Origin: Mesorhizobium sp. M2E.F.Ca.ET.219.01.1.1
GTDB lineage: Bacteria > Pseudomonadota > Alphaproteobacteria > Rhizobiales > Rhizobiaceae
Reading direction: 5' to 3'
Assembly (NCBI RefSeq): GCF_004016445.2
Contig: NZ_SADT02000001.1
Location: 1,407,630 to 1,471,629 of the forward strand
Length of the DNA: 64,000 bases
Position numbers and translations under genes: made by a program. A model generated the notes under the pieces. The model did not search any database. It saw only the letters and a list, made by a program, of their open reading frames with translations, and was not told the DNA's origin. Shown here one piece after another: positions 44,916 through 53,584 of the stretch (the stretch's first letter is position 1; every line of letters starts with the position of its first letter).

Positions 44916-45518
44916 CTACTGCACCTCGTAACCGACTTCCTCGCTGGCGTGGCATAAGGCCTTCCAGAAGGAGCGCGCGAAGGAGCGGAAGACGTAGATG
45001 TCGAACTGGTCGGCGCCACTGCGCTGGATCTGGGCGAAGATGTCGTGATGATTGGTCGAGCGGCCGGCGCCGAGCGGGAAAGCCGGCAAGGCGAAGTCGA
45101 TGGCGAAGAACTTCGCCATCACCCATTCGGCCTTCGGGCCGGCGATGCGGATCGCGGTACGGCCATGCGACAGGTCGGTGAGAGTGCCGATGGCCGGCGT
45201 GATCGACCCGGCAAAGGCTTGAGCAAGGCCCTCAGCCTCATCCACCACAGTGAACTTCCCCGGCGCGAAGCCGAAGACGGCGCGGGCGCCGCTGTTCACG
45301 CCGCCGCCGGCGCCGTCGGGCAGCGCGAGACCGGTGACCTTGCGAATAACCTCGATCAGTCGCTTCTCTTCGCCCGGCCAGGCGGCAAGCTGCAGGATCG
45401 AGCCCGGCCGCGTCTCGGACAGGATGACATCGACGCCATGTTCGAAATTGCCATGCGAGCCCGGGTGGTATTCCGGCTCCAGTGGGGACTGGCGTTCGGG
45501 CAAATGCGGCTCAGCCAT
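44916..45518 (-). CDS. soxG: sarcosine oxidase subunit gamma
   Basis: The 200-residue gamma subunit of heterotetrameric sarcosine oxidase stabilises the alpha-beta core. Its sequence is a short GcvT-like segment with DLSHGRTAIRI (about 130-140) and DIYVFRSFARSFWKAL near the end, both typical of SoxG. The ATG lies in the last codons of soxA (overlap of eight bases), so expression is coupled. It is the last gene of the soxBDAG operon. Identification is from context and these motifs. Confidence 0.9.
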   Translation of the reverse strand: MAEPHLPERQSPLEPEYHPGSHGNFEHGVDVILSETRPGSILQLAAWPGEEKRLIEVIRKVTGLALPDGAGGGVNSGARAVFGFAPGKFTVVDEAEGLAQAFAGSITPAIGTLTDLSHGRTAIRIAGPKAEWVMAKFFAIDFALPAFPLGAGRSTNHHDIFAQIQRSGADQFDIYVFRSFARSFWKALCHASEEVGYEVQ

Positions 45519-48504
45519 GCATGCGGCTCCCGTCCGGGTCGTAGAAATGATTGGAGACGATCTCGACCGGCCCGAACCGGTTGCGCAGCGGATCCGAGAC
45601 GAAGGCCCGGGTTCCATGGCGCGCCTTGCCGCCCTTGACCAGGGCCAGGGCAATATATTTGCCCAGCGCCGGCGAATAGCAGCAGGCGGTGATGTGTCCG
45701 AGCGAGTCGTGCGGATTGGCCTCGTCCAGTTCCTCGACGATATGTCCGCCGCCGTTGAGCGGCCGGTTGTCGAGCGCGACCACACCGACGAGTTGCAACC
45801 GGTCGGACGCGATCAGGCCTTCGCGGTCCATCATCGCCGAACCGATGAAGGGCTTCTTCTTCGACAGCATCCAGTCGAGATGGAGGTCGCGCGCCGTGGT
45901 TCGGCCGTCGATCTCGGCGCCGGTGACATGGCCCTTCTCGATGCGCATCGTGCCCAGCGCCTCGAGGCCGTAGGTAACAAGGCCGAACGGCTTGCCGGCC
46001 TCGATCAAGGCTTCCCAGACGCGGGTGCCGTAGCCGGCACCGGAATAGACCTCGAACGCCATCTCGCCGGAGAAGGAGAGGCGGCAGATCATCACCGGCA
46101 CGCCGGCGATCCGGCCGTGGACGATGCCCATGAAGGGCAAGGTGGCGTTGTCGACGGCGGTGCCGGTGACGCAGGATGCAAGGATGGCCCGGGCCTTCGG
46201 CCCGCCGATCGCGGCGCCCGCCCATTCGTCGGTGACCGAGGTGACGGTGACCTTCAGCTCCGGCCAGATGACGTCGAGGAAATATTCCAGATGCTGCATC
46301 ACCTTGCCGGCATTGGCGGTGGTGGTGGTCATCAGGAAATCCTGCTCGCCGAGCCGCCAGGTCGTGCCGTCGTCGAAGGCAAGCCCGTCCTCGCGCAGCA
46401 TCAGGCCGTAACGGGCCTTGCCGACCGCAAGCGTGGAGAACATGTTGGTGTAGACGCGGTCGAGGAACTCGGCCGCGTCCGGTCCCTGCACCGCGATCTT
46501 GCCCAGCGTCGAGACGTCGACGATGCCGGCGCTCTCGCGCGTTGCCCTGGCTTCGCGGACATAGGCCTGCTCGACCGTCTCGCCGGGGAGGCCGTAGATC
46601 ATCGGCCGGTACCAGAGGCCTGCCGAATACATCCTTGCGCCGTTCGCGATGTGCCAGTCATGCATCGGGGTCAGCCGCTCGGGCTTGAGATCGCCGAAGC
46701 GCTCGGCCGCCAGCGAGCCGATCGACACTGCCGTGTAGGGCGGGCGGAAGCGCGTCGTGCCGACTTCGGGAATTGGCTTGCCGAGCGCCTCGGCCATGAT
46801 GGCGAGGCCCGGCACGTTGGAGTTCTTGCCCTGGTCGGTCGCCATGCCGAGCGTGGTGTAACGCTTCAGATGCTCGACCGAGACGAAGCCTTCGCGATGC
46901 GCAAGCCGGACATCCTCGGCGGTCACGTCGTGCTGGAAGTCGACGAAGCTCTTGCCCTTAGCCTTGATCTCGAAGACCGGCGCGGGATTGGGATCGCCCG
47001 GAGCCGCCTCGACGACGGGCAGAGGACCGGACGAAACCGCACCGCCAGCCGCCTGCAGACCGGCAGCGCGGCCTTCGGCGATCGCCTCGGCAGTCGAAAA
47101 ACTGCCGGTGAAGGCGCCGGCTCCAATCCAGCGTTGCGTCGGCTTCGGCGGCAGGAAGGCTTGTCTCGCCGGGTCCCATTCGGCCTTCGCGCCGGCCTGG
47201 CTGGCCAGATGGATGGTCGGCGACCAGCCGCCCGACATCAGAAGGTTGTCGGCATGGATGCTGCGTTCGTCGCCGCTGAGCGAGCCGCTCATGGCGTCGA
47301 AGCGCTGCACCTTGAGGCCGGTGAGCGCCTTGCCGCCTTCGGTCGCGACCACGGCATGACCGGCGAGCAGCTCGGCTCCCGCGTCGCTTGTCAGCCGGCG
47401 CATCTCGTTCGAGATGTCGCCGCGGACATCGATGATGGCGACCACCGCGGCGCCGGCCTTCTTCAGGGCGACGGCCGAGCGGTAGGCGCTGTCATTGTTG
47501 GTGAAGAGGGCGATGCGCTGTCCAGGCAGCACACCATACTCATTGGCGTAGCGTTCCGCCGCATGGGCCAGCATGACGCCGGGACGATCGTTGCCGGGGA
47601 ATACCAGCGGCCGCTCGAAGGAGCCGGTGGCGAGAACCACCGTGCCTGCGCGGATCGCCCAATAGCGCTGGCGCGGCTCGCCCGTGGCGGCCACTTCCTT
47701 GTGGTCGGTCACCCGTTCAAGCGCGGCCAGCGTGTTGCCGTCGTAATAGCCCCACACCGTCGTGCGCGGCAAAAGCCGCACATTGTCGTTGCCTGCGAGC
47801 TGCGCCGCCATACGCTGGGCCCAGTCGGCGGCGGGCATGCCGTCGATGGTTTCGCCCGACCAGTTGGCGGAGCCGCCCAGATTGGCTTCGAGATCGGCGA
47901 GGATGACGCGGGCGCCCTGGTCGGCGGCGGCCTTCGCAGCCATCAGGCCGGCCGGACCGGAGCCGACGACCAGCACGTCGCAAAACGCGTTCATGCGCCC
48001 GTAGCGCGCCGGGTCGGGGGCAGTGCCGGCCTTGCCGAGACCGGCGGCGCGGCGGATGAAATGCTCGCAGAACATCCAGAAGCGCGTGCCTTTCAGCGGA
48101 CCGATCACCGGCCCCATGAAGGTCTTGTAGTAGAAGCCGGCGGACAGGATCTTGCCGCCGAGCTGGTTGATAGCGCCGATGTCCCAGGCGAGCGAAGGCG
48201 TGCGGTTCTGGCTGACGGCGACGAGCCCGTCATAGATCTCGACCATGGTGGCCGGGATGTTGGGCTCGCGAACTTCGCCGCGCAGCACCGTCACCAGCGC
48301 GTTGGGCTCCTCGACGCCGGCGGAAAGCAGGCCGCGCGGGCGATGGTATTTGAACGAGCGGCCGAACAGCGTCACGCCGCTGGCCAGCAGCGCCGAGGCC
48401 AGCGTGTCGCCGGCATGGCCGGTGTAAGCCGCGCCGTCGAAGGTGAAGCGGATGGTGCGAAGCCGGTCGATGCGGCCGCCGGTCTCTGTGCGGCGCGGAC
48501 TCAC
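45511..48504 (-). CDS. soxA: sarcosine oxidase subunit alpha
   Basis: A 997-residue flavoprotein that oxidises sarcosine with the beta subunit and transfers the methyl carbon to THF. An N-terminal 2Fe-2S-like fold (about 15-110, FTFDGAAYTGHAGDTLASALL) precedes an NAD-binding domain with VLVVGSGPAGLMAAKAAADQ (about 177-196), followed by the GcvT domain in the last 400 residues. The N-terminal stretch RSFKYHRPRGLLSAGVEEPN is characteristic of SoxA. It overlaps soxD and soxG by four and eight bases. Confidence 0.95.
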   Translation of the reverse strand: MSPRRTETGGRIDRLRTIRFTFDGAAYTGHAGDTLASALLASGVTLFGRSFKYHRPRGLLSAGVEEPNALVTVLRGEVREPNIPATMVEIYDGLVAVSQNRTPSLAWDIGAINQLGGKILSAGFYYKTFMGPVIGPLKGTRFWMFCEHFIRRAAGLGKAGTAPDPARYGRMNAFCDVLVVGSGPAGLMAAKAAADQGARVILADLEANLGGSANWSGETIDGMPAADWAQRMAAQLAGNDNVRLLPRTTVWGYYDGNTLAALERVTDHKEVAATGEPRQRYWAIRAGTVVLATGSFERPLVFPGNDRPGVMLAHAAERYANEYGVLPGQRIALFTNNDSAYRSAVALKKAGAAVVAIIDVRGDISNEMRRLTSDAGAELLAGHAVVATEGGKALTGLKVQRFDAMSGSLSGDERSIHADNLLMSGGWSPTIHLASQAGAKAEWDPARQAFLPPKPTQRWIGAGAFTGSFSTAEAIAEGRAAGLQAAGGAVSSGPLPVVEAAPGDPNPAPVFEIKAKGKSFVDFQHDVTAEDVRLAHREGFVSVEHLKRYTTLGMATDQGKNSNVPGLAIMAEALGKPIPEVGTTRFRPPYTAVSIGSLAAERFGDLKPERLTPMHDWHIANGARMYSAGLWYRPMIYGLPGETVEQAYVREARATRESAGIVDVSTLGKIAVQGPDAAEFLDRVYTNMFSTLAVGKARYGLMLREDGLAFDDGTTWRLGEQDFLMTTTTANAGKVMQHLEYFLDVIWPELKVTVTSVTDEWAGAAIGGPKARAILASCVTGTAVDNATLPFMGIVHGRIAGVPVMICRLSFSGEMAFEVYSGAGYGTRVWEALIEAGKPFGLVTYGLEALGTMRIEKGHVTGAEIDGRTTARDLHLDWMLSKKKPFIGSAMMDREGLIASDRLQLVGVVALDNRPLNGGGHIVEELDEANPHDSLGHITACCYSPALGKYIALALVKGGKARHGTRAFVSDPLRNRFGPVEIVSNHFYDPDGSRMHG

Positions 48505-48794
48505 GAGCGGCCCTCCGCCCTGTTGTCGGCAGATTTGTGGCCGCCACGGGCGAAGGCCGTGCTCAGGATCTCATGCGTGATGGTGTTGCGCACGACCCTC
48601 AGATGCGCACGGCAACCGCCGGAATGCTGCCAGATCTCGTTGTGGTCGCCGGCCGGATTCAGCCGGTCGTAGACATAGGCGTTCCAGGCGTCGAGATCTT
48701 GCGAGGCGGGCTGCGGCCGCTCGCGGTTGCCATCGCCCTGGTAGGTGAACTCGATAACGTCGCGCGGGCCGCAATAGGGACATGTAATCAGCAT
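48501..48794 (-). CDS. soxD: sarcosine oxidase subunit delta
   Basis: The 97-residue zinc-binding subunit has MLITCPYCGPRD at the start and HSGGCRAHLRVVRNT later, the Cys and His residues that bind zinc (Cys6, Cys9, and His/Cys of the second motif). I chose the ATG at 48794; a TTG two codons earlier is possible but unnecessary. It lies between soxB and soxA, overlapping soxA by four bases. Confidence 0.93.
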   Translation of the reverse strand: MLITCPYCGPRDVIEFTYQGDGNRERPQPASQDLDAWNAYVYDRLNPAGDHNEIWQHSGGCRAHLRVVRNTITHEILSTAFARGGHKSADNRAEGRS

Positions 48795-48808
48795 TTTCAA
48801 TCCAAACC

Positions 48809-50068
48809 CTAGTGCAACCGGGGCGTCGCGCCCTGGCCTTTGTCATCGATGATCAGGCCACGGTAGAAGCGGTCGAGCGTGAAGGGCGCGTTGAACTCGT
48901 GAGGCTCGTCCTTGGCGATGGTGTAGGCAAAGCACCAGCCCGAGGCGGGCGTCGCCTTGAAGCCGCCGTAGCACCAGCCGGCATTGAGATACATGCCCGG
49001 CAGCGGGCCGGTGGTGATGATCGGCGAGCCGTCCATCGTCATGTCGCACAGCCCGCCCCAGGAGCGCAGCATGCGCACCCGGGCGAGACCCGGGAACAGC
49101 GCCAGCATCTCGCTCATCACCTCATCGACGATCGGCAGGCTGCCGCGCTGGGCGTAGCTGTTGTAGCCGTCGAGGTCGCCGCCATAGACGAGGCCGCCCT
49201 TGTCGGATTGCGAAATGTAGAAATGACCCATGCCGAAGGTGAGAACGGTATCGATGACCGGCTTCAGCGATTCCGAGACGAAGGCCTGCAGCACATGGCT
49301 TTCGATCGGCATGTGCGAAATGCCGGCAAGTTGCATGACGTGGCCGGTGCTGCCGGCAACAGCAAGCGCGACCTTCTTGGCGCGGATCTCGCCGCGCGTC
49401 GTCGAAACGCCGGTGATGCGGTCGCCGTCGCGCAGGAAGCCGGTAACCTCGCAATTCTCGATGATGTCGACGCCGCGCCGGTCGGCACCGCGCGCATAGC
49501 CCCAGGCGACCGCGTCGTGCCGGGCCGTGCCGGCCCGCGGCTGCATCAGCCCGCCAAGCACCGGGAAGCGCGCCGAACCCGAGACGTCCAGCGCCGGCAC
49601 GAGCCGCTTGATCTGGTCGACGCTCATCAATTCGGCGTCGACGCCGAGATGGCGCATGGCGTTGCCGCGCCTCGCATAATCGTCGAGATGGGCAGGCGTA
49701 TGCGCAAGATTCAGGCAGCCGCGCTGCGAGAACATGACATTGTAGTTGAGGTCGTGCGAAAGGTTCTCCCACAGCTTCATCGAATGTTCGTAGAAGCGGG
49801 TGTTCTGCGGCAAGAGATAGTTGGAGCGCACGGCGGTGGTGTTGCGGCCGACATTGCCGGAGCCAAGCCAGCCTTTTTCCAGCACCGCGACATTGGTAAT
49901 GCCGTGTTCCTTGGCAAGGTAATAGGCGGTTGAGAGGCCGTGGCCGCCACCGCCGATGACGATCACATCGTAGGAAGCCTTGGGGTCAGGCTTGCGCCAG
50001 GCGGGCTTCCAATCCTTGTTGCCGGCCAGCGCATTCTTGAGCAGCGAAAAGGCTGAATATTCCGCCAT
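48809..50068 (-). CDS. soxB: sarcosine oxidase subunit beta
   Basis: The 419-residue DAO-fold subunit contains the substrate site. The FAD motif VIVIGGGGHGLSTAYYLAKE (about 33-52) is followed by LGSGNVGRNTT (about 68-78), the loop that contacts the flavin. The start at 50068 (MAEYSAF) follows AGGAAG; a frame running to 50299 is rejected. It is the first gene of soxBDAG, whose product turns sarcosine, O2 and THF into glycine, H2O2 and methylene-THF. Confidence 0.95.
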   Translation of the reverse strand: MAEYSAFSLLKNALAGNKDWKPAWRKPDPKASYDVIVIGGGGHGLSTAYYLAKEHGITNVAVLEKGWLGSGNVGRNTTAVRSNYLLPQNTRFYEHSMKLWENLSHDLNYNVMFSQRGCLNLAHTPAHLDDYARRGNAMRHLGVDAELMSVDQIKRLVPALDVSGSARFPVLGGLMQPRAGTARHDAVAWGYARGADRRGVDIIENCEVTGFLRDGDRITGVSTTRGEIRAKKVALAVAGSTGHVMQLAGISHMPIESHVLQAFVSESLKPVIDTVLTFGMGHFYISQSDKGGLVYGGDLDGYNSYAQRGSLPIVDEVMSEMLALFPGLARVRMLRSWGGLCDMTMDGSPIITTGPLPGMYLNAGWCYGGFKATPASGWCFAYTIAKDEPHEFNAPFTLDRFYRGLIIDDKGQGATPRLH

Positions 50069-50102
50069 TCTTCCTATCGTCCTTATGATGCGAGGCGGCA
50101 GA

Positions 50103-50133
50103 CTATAGAGCAGGCGGGAAGCGCAAAGCCAAG
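50103..50133 (-). promoter_or_regulatory. putative promoter of soxBDAG
   Basis: On the minus strand CTTGGC (50133-50128) and CTATAG (50108-50103) resemble the rhizobial -35 and -10 (CTTGAC, CTATAT). The 19-base gap is longer than ideal; shifting both elements by one base (TTGGCT and TCTATA) gives 17. The start would be about 30 bases before the soxB ATG. Confidence 0.4.
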
Positions 50134-50261
50134 ATTGCGCCATCGCTTTTCGACAGGCCGACTCCGCCCGACACGACCGGGACGGCTTGCCGCCCGATAG
50201 GCCGGTCTTTATCAAGGGCGGAAATTTCGAGGATTTTTCGGCCGCGAGTCGCCACAACGCC

Positions 50262-52751
50262 ATGTTTTTCCGACTGCTACGCCTGATCTTGGTCGTCATC
50301 GTCGCTGTCTTCGGTCAGCCGGCGTTCGAGGCGTCGGCGCAGGCGATCGGTCACGGCTCGTCGCAGCTCATTGCCGACCAGACCAAGGTCATCCAGGACC
50401 TGACGACCAAGACCGACGGCCTGGAGAAAAAACTCAGCGACCCCGACGAGGACGATGCGGGGCTTGTCGATATCCGCCTGCAGCTCGAGGATATTTCGCG
50501 GGCGGCGCTGACCAGCGCGCTGGCATTCCGCCAGCGCCTCAACGACATCAACGCCCGCGTCCAAGTGCTTGGACCGCCGCCGGCGCAGGGGCAGCCACCC
50601 GAGCCGGCGATCGTCAGCAACGAGCGCGGCGCGCTTGCCTCGGAGAAGGCCGAGATCAACGCGGTCGTCGCGAGCGCGCAAAACCTGTCGATCCGCGTCA
50701 ACGGGCTGCTCGACAAGATCGCGGTGATGCGCAGCGAGCTTTTCCGCAACGTCATCACCAAGCACTACGACCTGACCGACGCGCTGAGCCCGCAGGCTTT
50801 TTCCGACGCGCATGACCAGTTCACGGGTCTCTACAAGGCGGTGTCGTCGTGGCTGAGCTTCGCGCTCAAGTTCAAGTTCCAGGCAATTCTTGCCGCGACC
50901 TTCATGGCGCTGGCGCTGGCAGCGGTGCTTTTCATCGGCGGCAGGCGCCTGTTCGGCCGCATCTTCGAGCCCGATCCAACCGTTGAAGAGCCATCCTATC
51001 TCAGCCGGCTTTCCGTCGCCTTCTGGTCGACATTGCTGCCGACCGCGGCGCTTGGCGCCTTTTTCGCTTCGGCCGTGTTCTTCTTCAACTACTACACCGT
51101 GTTGCGTGGCGATATCGGCACGTTCCTCAACGCCTTGCTGGCCGTGATCGGCACGGTGTTCTGCGTCAACCGGCTGACCAATGCGGCGCTCGAGCCACGC
51201 CTGCCCAACTGGCGGCTGATCCCGATTGCGACCGGTCCGGCGCGCTGGCTCGTTGGTCTGGCAACGGCAATGGCCATCGTATTGGGCCTCAACTACTTCC
51301 TGTCGGTAGTCAACGAGAAGATGGGGTCGCCGCTTTCGCTGACGATCGCCAGGAGTTTCGTCGCCACCATCATCGTCGGCGTCATCCTGATCCTGATGGG
51401 GTTGCTGCGGCCGTTCAGGGCGGCCGACGGTTCATGGCGCCCGTGGCCGGCTTGGCTTCGCTTCATCGCCATCGGGCTCGGCCTGTTCACCATCGCCGCG
51501 GCGCTGCTCGGCTATATCGGCCTGGCGCTTTTCGTTTCGTTCCAGGTCGTGGTCACCGGCACCGCGCTGGTGACGGCCTATATCGGCTTCCTGTCGGCGC
51601 GCGCGATCGGCGAGGAAGGCGGCTTCGCCGACACGTCGGTCGGGCGCTGGCTTTCGGAAAAGTCCAGCTACGAGGATACCGCCCTCGACCAACTCGGCCT
51701 GGTGGTCAGCATCGCCATCAACCTGATGATTGTGCTGGTGTTCCTGCCACTGATCCTTCTGATGTGGGGTTTTCAGCCGGGCGACATCGAGGCCTGGGCC
51801 TACAAGCTCGCGACCGGCATCACGATCGGCTCGGTGACGATCTCCTTCCTCGGTATCCTCAGCGGCATCGTCGTCTTCTTCATCGGCTATTTCCTGACGC
51901 GTTGGTTCCAGGGCTGGCTGGACGGCTCGGTGATGGCGCGCGGCAAGGTCGATGCCGGCGTGCGCAATTCGATCCGGCTCGGTGTCGGCTATGCCGGCGT
52001 GGCGATCGCCGGCCTGGTCGGCATCTCGGCCGCCGGCATCGATCTTTCCAACCTGGCGCTGGTTGCCGGCGCCCTTTCGCTGGGCATCGGCTTCGGCCTG
52101 CAGAATGTCGTCTCGAATTTCGTTTCGGGCCTCATCCTGCTTGCCGAGCGGCCTTTCAAGGTCGGCGACTGGATTGTCGCCGGCGATGTCAGCGGCACGG
52201 TGCGCAAGATCAGCGTGCGCGCCACCGAGATCGAGACCTTCCAGCGGCAGTCGGTGATCCTGCCCAATTCGAACCTCATAAACAACGCGGTCGGCAACTG
52301 GACGCATCGCAACAAGTTGGGGCGGGTCGAAATCAAGGTCGGCGTCGCCTATGGCAGCGACGTGAGGCGCGTCCATGCCATCCTGCTGGATATTGCCCGC
52401 GCCCATCCTATGGTGCTGAAGAATCCGGAGCCGTTCGTCCTCTTCGCCAATTTCGGGGCTGCCGCGCTCGAGTTCGAGATTCGCGTCTTCATTGCCGACA
52501 TCATGAACAGCAGCGTCGTGCAGAACGATATTCGTTTCGCCATCTTCGATATCTTCGAGGACGAGCGGATCGAAATCCCGTCGACGCCGCGCGCCGTGGT
52601 CGAGACGAACAAGCACGAAGCCTGGCCGATCGACGACGACAAGATCGAAGCCGAATTCGCGGAGCGCGAGAGGCTGGAAGAGGAAGCCGCGGCAGAGCGG
52701 GAACGGCTCGCCAAGATGAAGCGGAGGGGCCGCAAGCCAGATCCGGGCTAA
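50262..52751 (+). CDS. DUF3772/MscS-type mechanosensitive channel protein
   Basis: An 829-residue membrane protein: a signal-like first helix (residues 4-24, RLLRLILVVIVAVFGQPAF), a periplasmic coiled-coil DUF3772 domain (about 30-170), about eleven membrane helices, then the MscS core (about 590-780). The core shows LSLGIGFGLQNVVSNFVSGLI, the pore-lining helix of MscS (Gly/Ala-rich), and a C-terminal charged tail rich in Glu and Arg. Such large MscK-like proteins release solutes under osmotic shock. The start at 50262 follows weak signals; it diverges from soxB. Confidence 0.87.
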   Translation: MFFRLLRLILVVIVAVFGQPAFEASAQAIGHGSSQLIADQTKVIQDLTTKTDGLEKKLSDPDEDDAGLVDIRLQLEDISRAALTSALAFRQRLNDINARVQVLGPPPAQGQPPEPAIVSNERGALASEKAEINAVVASAQNLSIRVNGLLDKIAVMRSELFRNVITKHYDLTDALSPQAFSDAHDQFTGLYKAVSSWLSFALKFKFQAILAATFMALALAAVLFIGGRRLFGRIFEPDPTVEEPSYLSRLSVAFWSTLLPTAALGAFFASAVFFFNYYTVLRGDIGTFLNALLAVIGTVFCVNRLTNAALEPRLPNWRLIPIATGPARWLVGLATAMAIVLGLNYFLSVVNEKMGSPLSLTIARSFVATIIVGVILILMGLLRPFRAADGSWRPWPAWLRFIAIGLGLFTIAAALLGYIGLALFVSFQVVVTGTALVTAYIGFLSARAIGEEGGFADTSVGRWLSEKSSYEDTALDQLGLVVSIAINLMIVLVFLPLILLMWGFQPGDIEAWAYKLATGITIGSVTISFLGILSGIVVFFIGYFLTRWFQGWLDGSVMARGKVDAGVRNSIRLGVGYAGVAIAGLVGISAAGIDLSNLALVAGALSLGIGFGLQNVVSNFVSGLILLAERPFKVGDWIVAGDVSGTVRKISVRATEIETFQRQSVILPNSNLINNAVGNWTHRNKLGRVEIKVGVAYGSDVRRVHAILLDIARAHPMVLKNPEPFVLFANFGAAALEFEIRVFIADIMNSSVVQNDIRFAIFDIFEDERIEIPSTPRAVVETNKHEAWPIDDDKIEAEFAERERLEEEAAAERERLAKMKRRGRKPDPG

Positions 52752-52911
52752 GGCGCATTGATATTCAGGTGAGGCCGGCCTGCAAATGACGGCTTCCTGC
52801 GCTTCCAGCTTTCGCCGGCCGAAGCCCTCATAAATGTTTCCGCCCCATGAAGGCTACAGTCGGCGTAGGCCGGTTCTCGGAGACCACCATTTTCGGCAAG
52901 GCCCGACCTTC
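52752..52911. repeat. mosaic inverted repeat, copy B (right end decayed)
   Basis: GGCGCATTGATATTCAGGTG is followed by the same AGGCCGGCCTGCAAA and GGCTTCCTGCGCTTCC segments as copy A; CCGGTTCTCGGAGACCACC and GGCCCGACCT match the right half, after which the inverted terminus is missing. The core (about 52808-52870) is unrelated to copy A's core. It starts at the base after the channel gene's stop. Confidence 0.65.
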
Positions 52912-52949
52912 TGTGGTGTCGCCTGTGCAGCCCAAACCGATTGTGGCAT

Positions 52950-52974
52950 GAATGCGGCATTCAGTTGCGGTTCA
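52950..52974 (+). promoter_or_regulatory. palindrome and TTCA direct repeat upstream of a secreted protein
   Basis: GAATGC-G-GCATTC (52950-52962) is directly joined to a direct repeat TTCA-N7-TTCA (52960-52963 and 52971-52974), with an 11-base period such as OmpR/PhoB-family regulators use. The region between repeat B and the gene (52912-53061) contains no other gene. Confidence 0.35.
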
Positions 52975-53061
52975 TGTAACATCTCATATAAGCTCCGACG
53001 CAAAGGGCGAGAATGCCTTGCAAATTTGAACAGAGGCGGTGTGTGAAACACCGGAATTGCA

Positions 53062-53325
53062 ATGTGGAAGTCTGTCGTTGCCGCCATCGCTTTCTTGGCC
53101 TTGGGCGGTTCGGCTTTCGCCGCCAGCGCGATCAACAGGGACGCTCAGACGCGGACCCTGGTCGTGACTGAAGGCGGCGCCAAGAGCGAGCTGACGCTCG
53201 GTGCCGGCGAGACGGTGGAGTTCTGCTCGAACGGCTGTTTCGTGACCCTCCCCAATGGTGACCTCGAAGCGCTGACCGGTTCGGAGACGGTCGAAATTTC
53301 GGGCGGGACCGCCCGCATCAAGTAA
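53062..53325 (+). CDS. small secreted protein
   Basis: An 87-residue protein with a clear Sec signal peptide (VVAAIAFLALGGSAFAASA, cleavage about residue 21-23), giving a mature protein of about 65 residues with two cysteines in FCSNGCFVTL and a beta-rich, glycine- and threonine-rich composition. The two Cys are three residues apart and could form a disulphide. I recognise no named family. It is monocistronic, with a terminator 30 bases after the stop. The start at 53062 is the only ATG before the signal peptide. Confidence 0.75.
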   Translation: MWKSVVAAIAFLALGGSAFAASAINRDAQTRTLVVTEGGAKSELTLGAGETVEFCSNGCFVTLPNGDLEALTGSETVEISGGTARIK

Positions 53326-53354
53326 CGCGCCACGGTCGGCGCGACAAGATTGGC

Positions 53355-53383
53355 AAAGGCCGGACCGATGTTCGGCCTTTTAT
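53355..53383 (+). terminator. terminator of the small secreted protein gene
   Basis: AAAGGCCG (53355-53362) and CGGCCTTTT (53373-53381) enclose a 10-base loop, followed by AT. The stem reads through its own T-rich end, giving TTTT. It lies 30 bases after the stop codon. Confidence 0.7.
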
Positions 53384-53584
53384 CGTTTCCGGTAGCCGAC
53401 GCTTAACGATGACGCCCGAAAAACCGGTATGACCATGCTCTGCAACCGGACGTTTTAACGTTCGCTGCGTCATCCCCGGCTATATCTGCCCCCAAGGACG
53501 CCGGCACACGGCGTGGGTTGAATTGGCGCGTGGTCCTTTCCGAGAGCGGAGTTCCGGGATCCTGCGCTCGATCGGGGCAGGACA

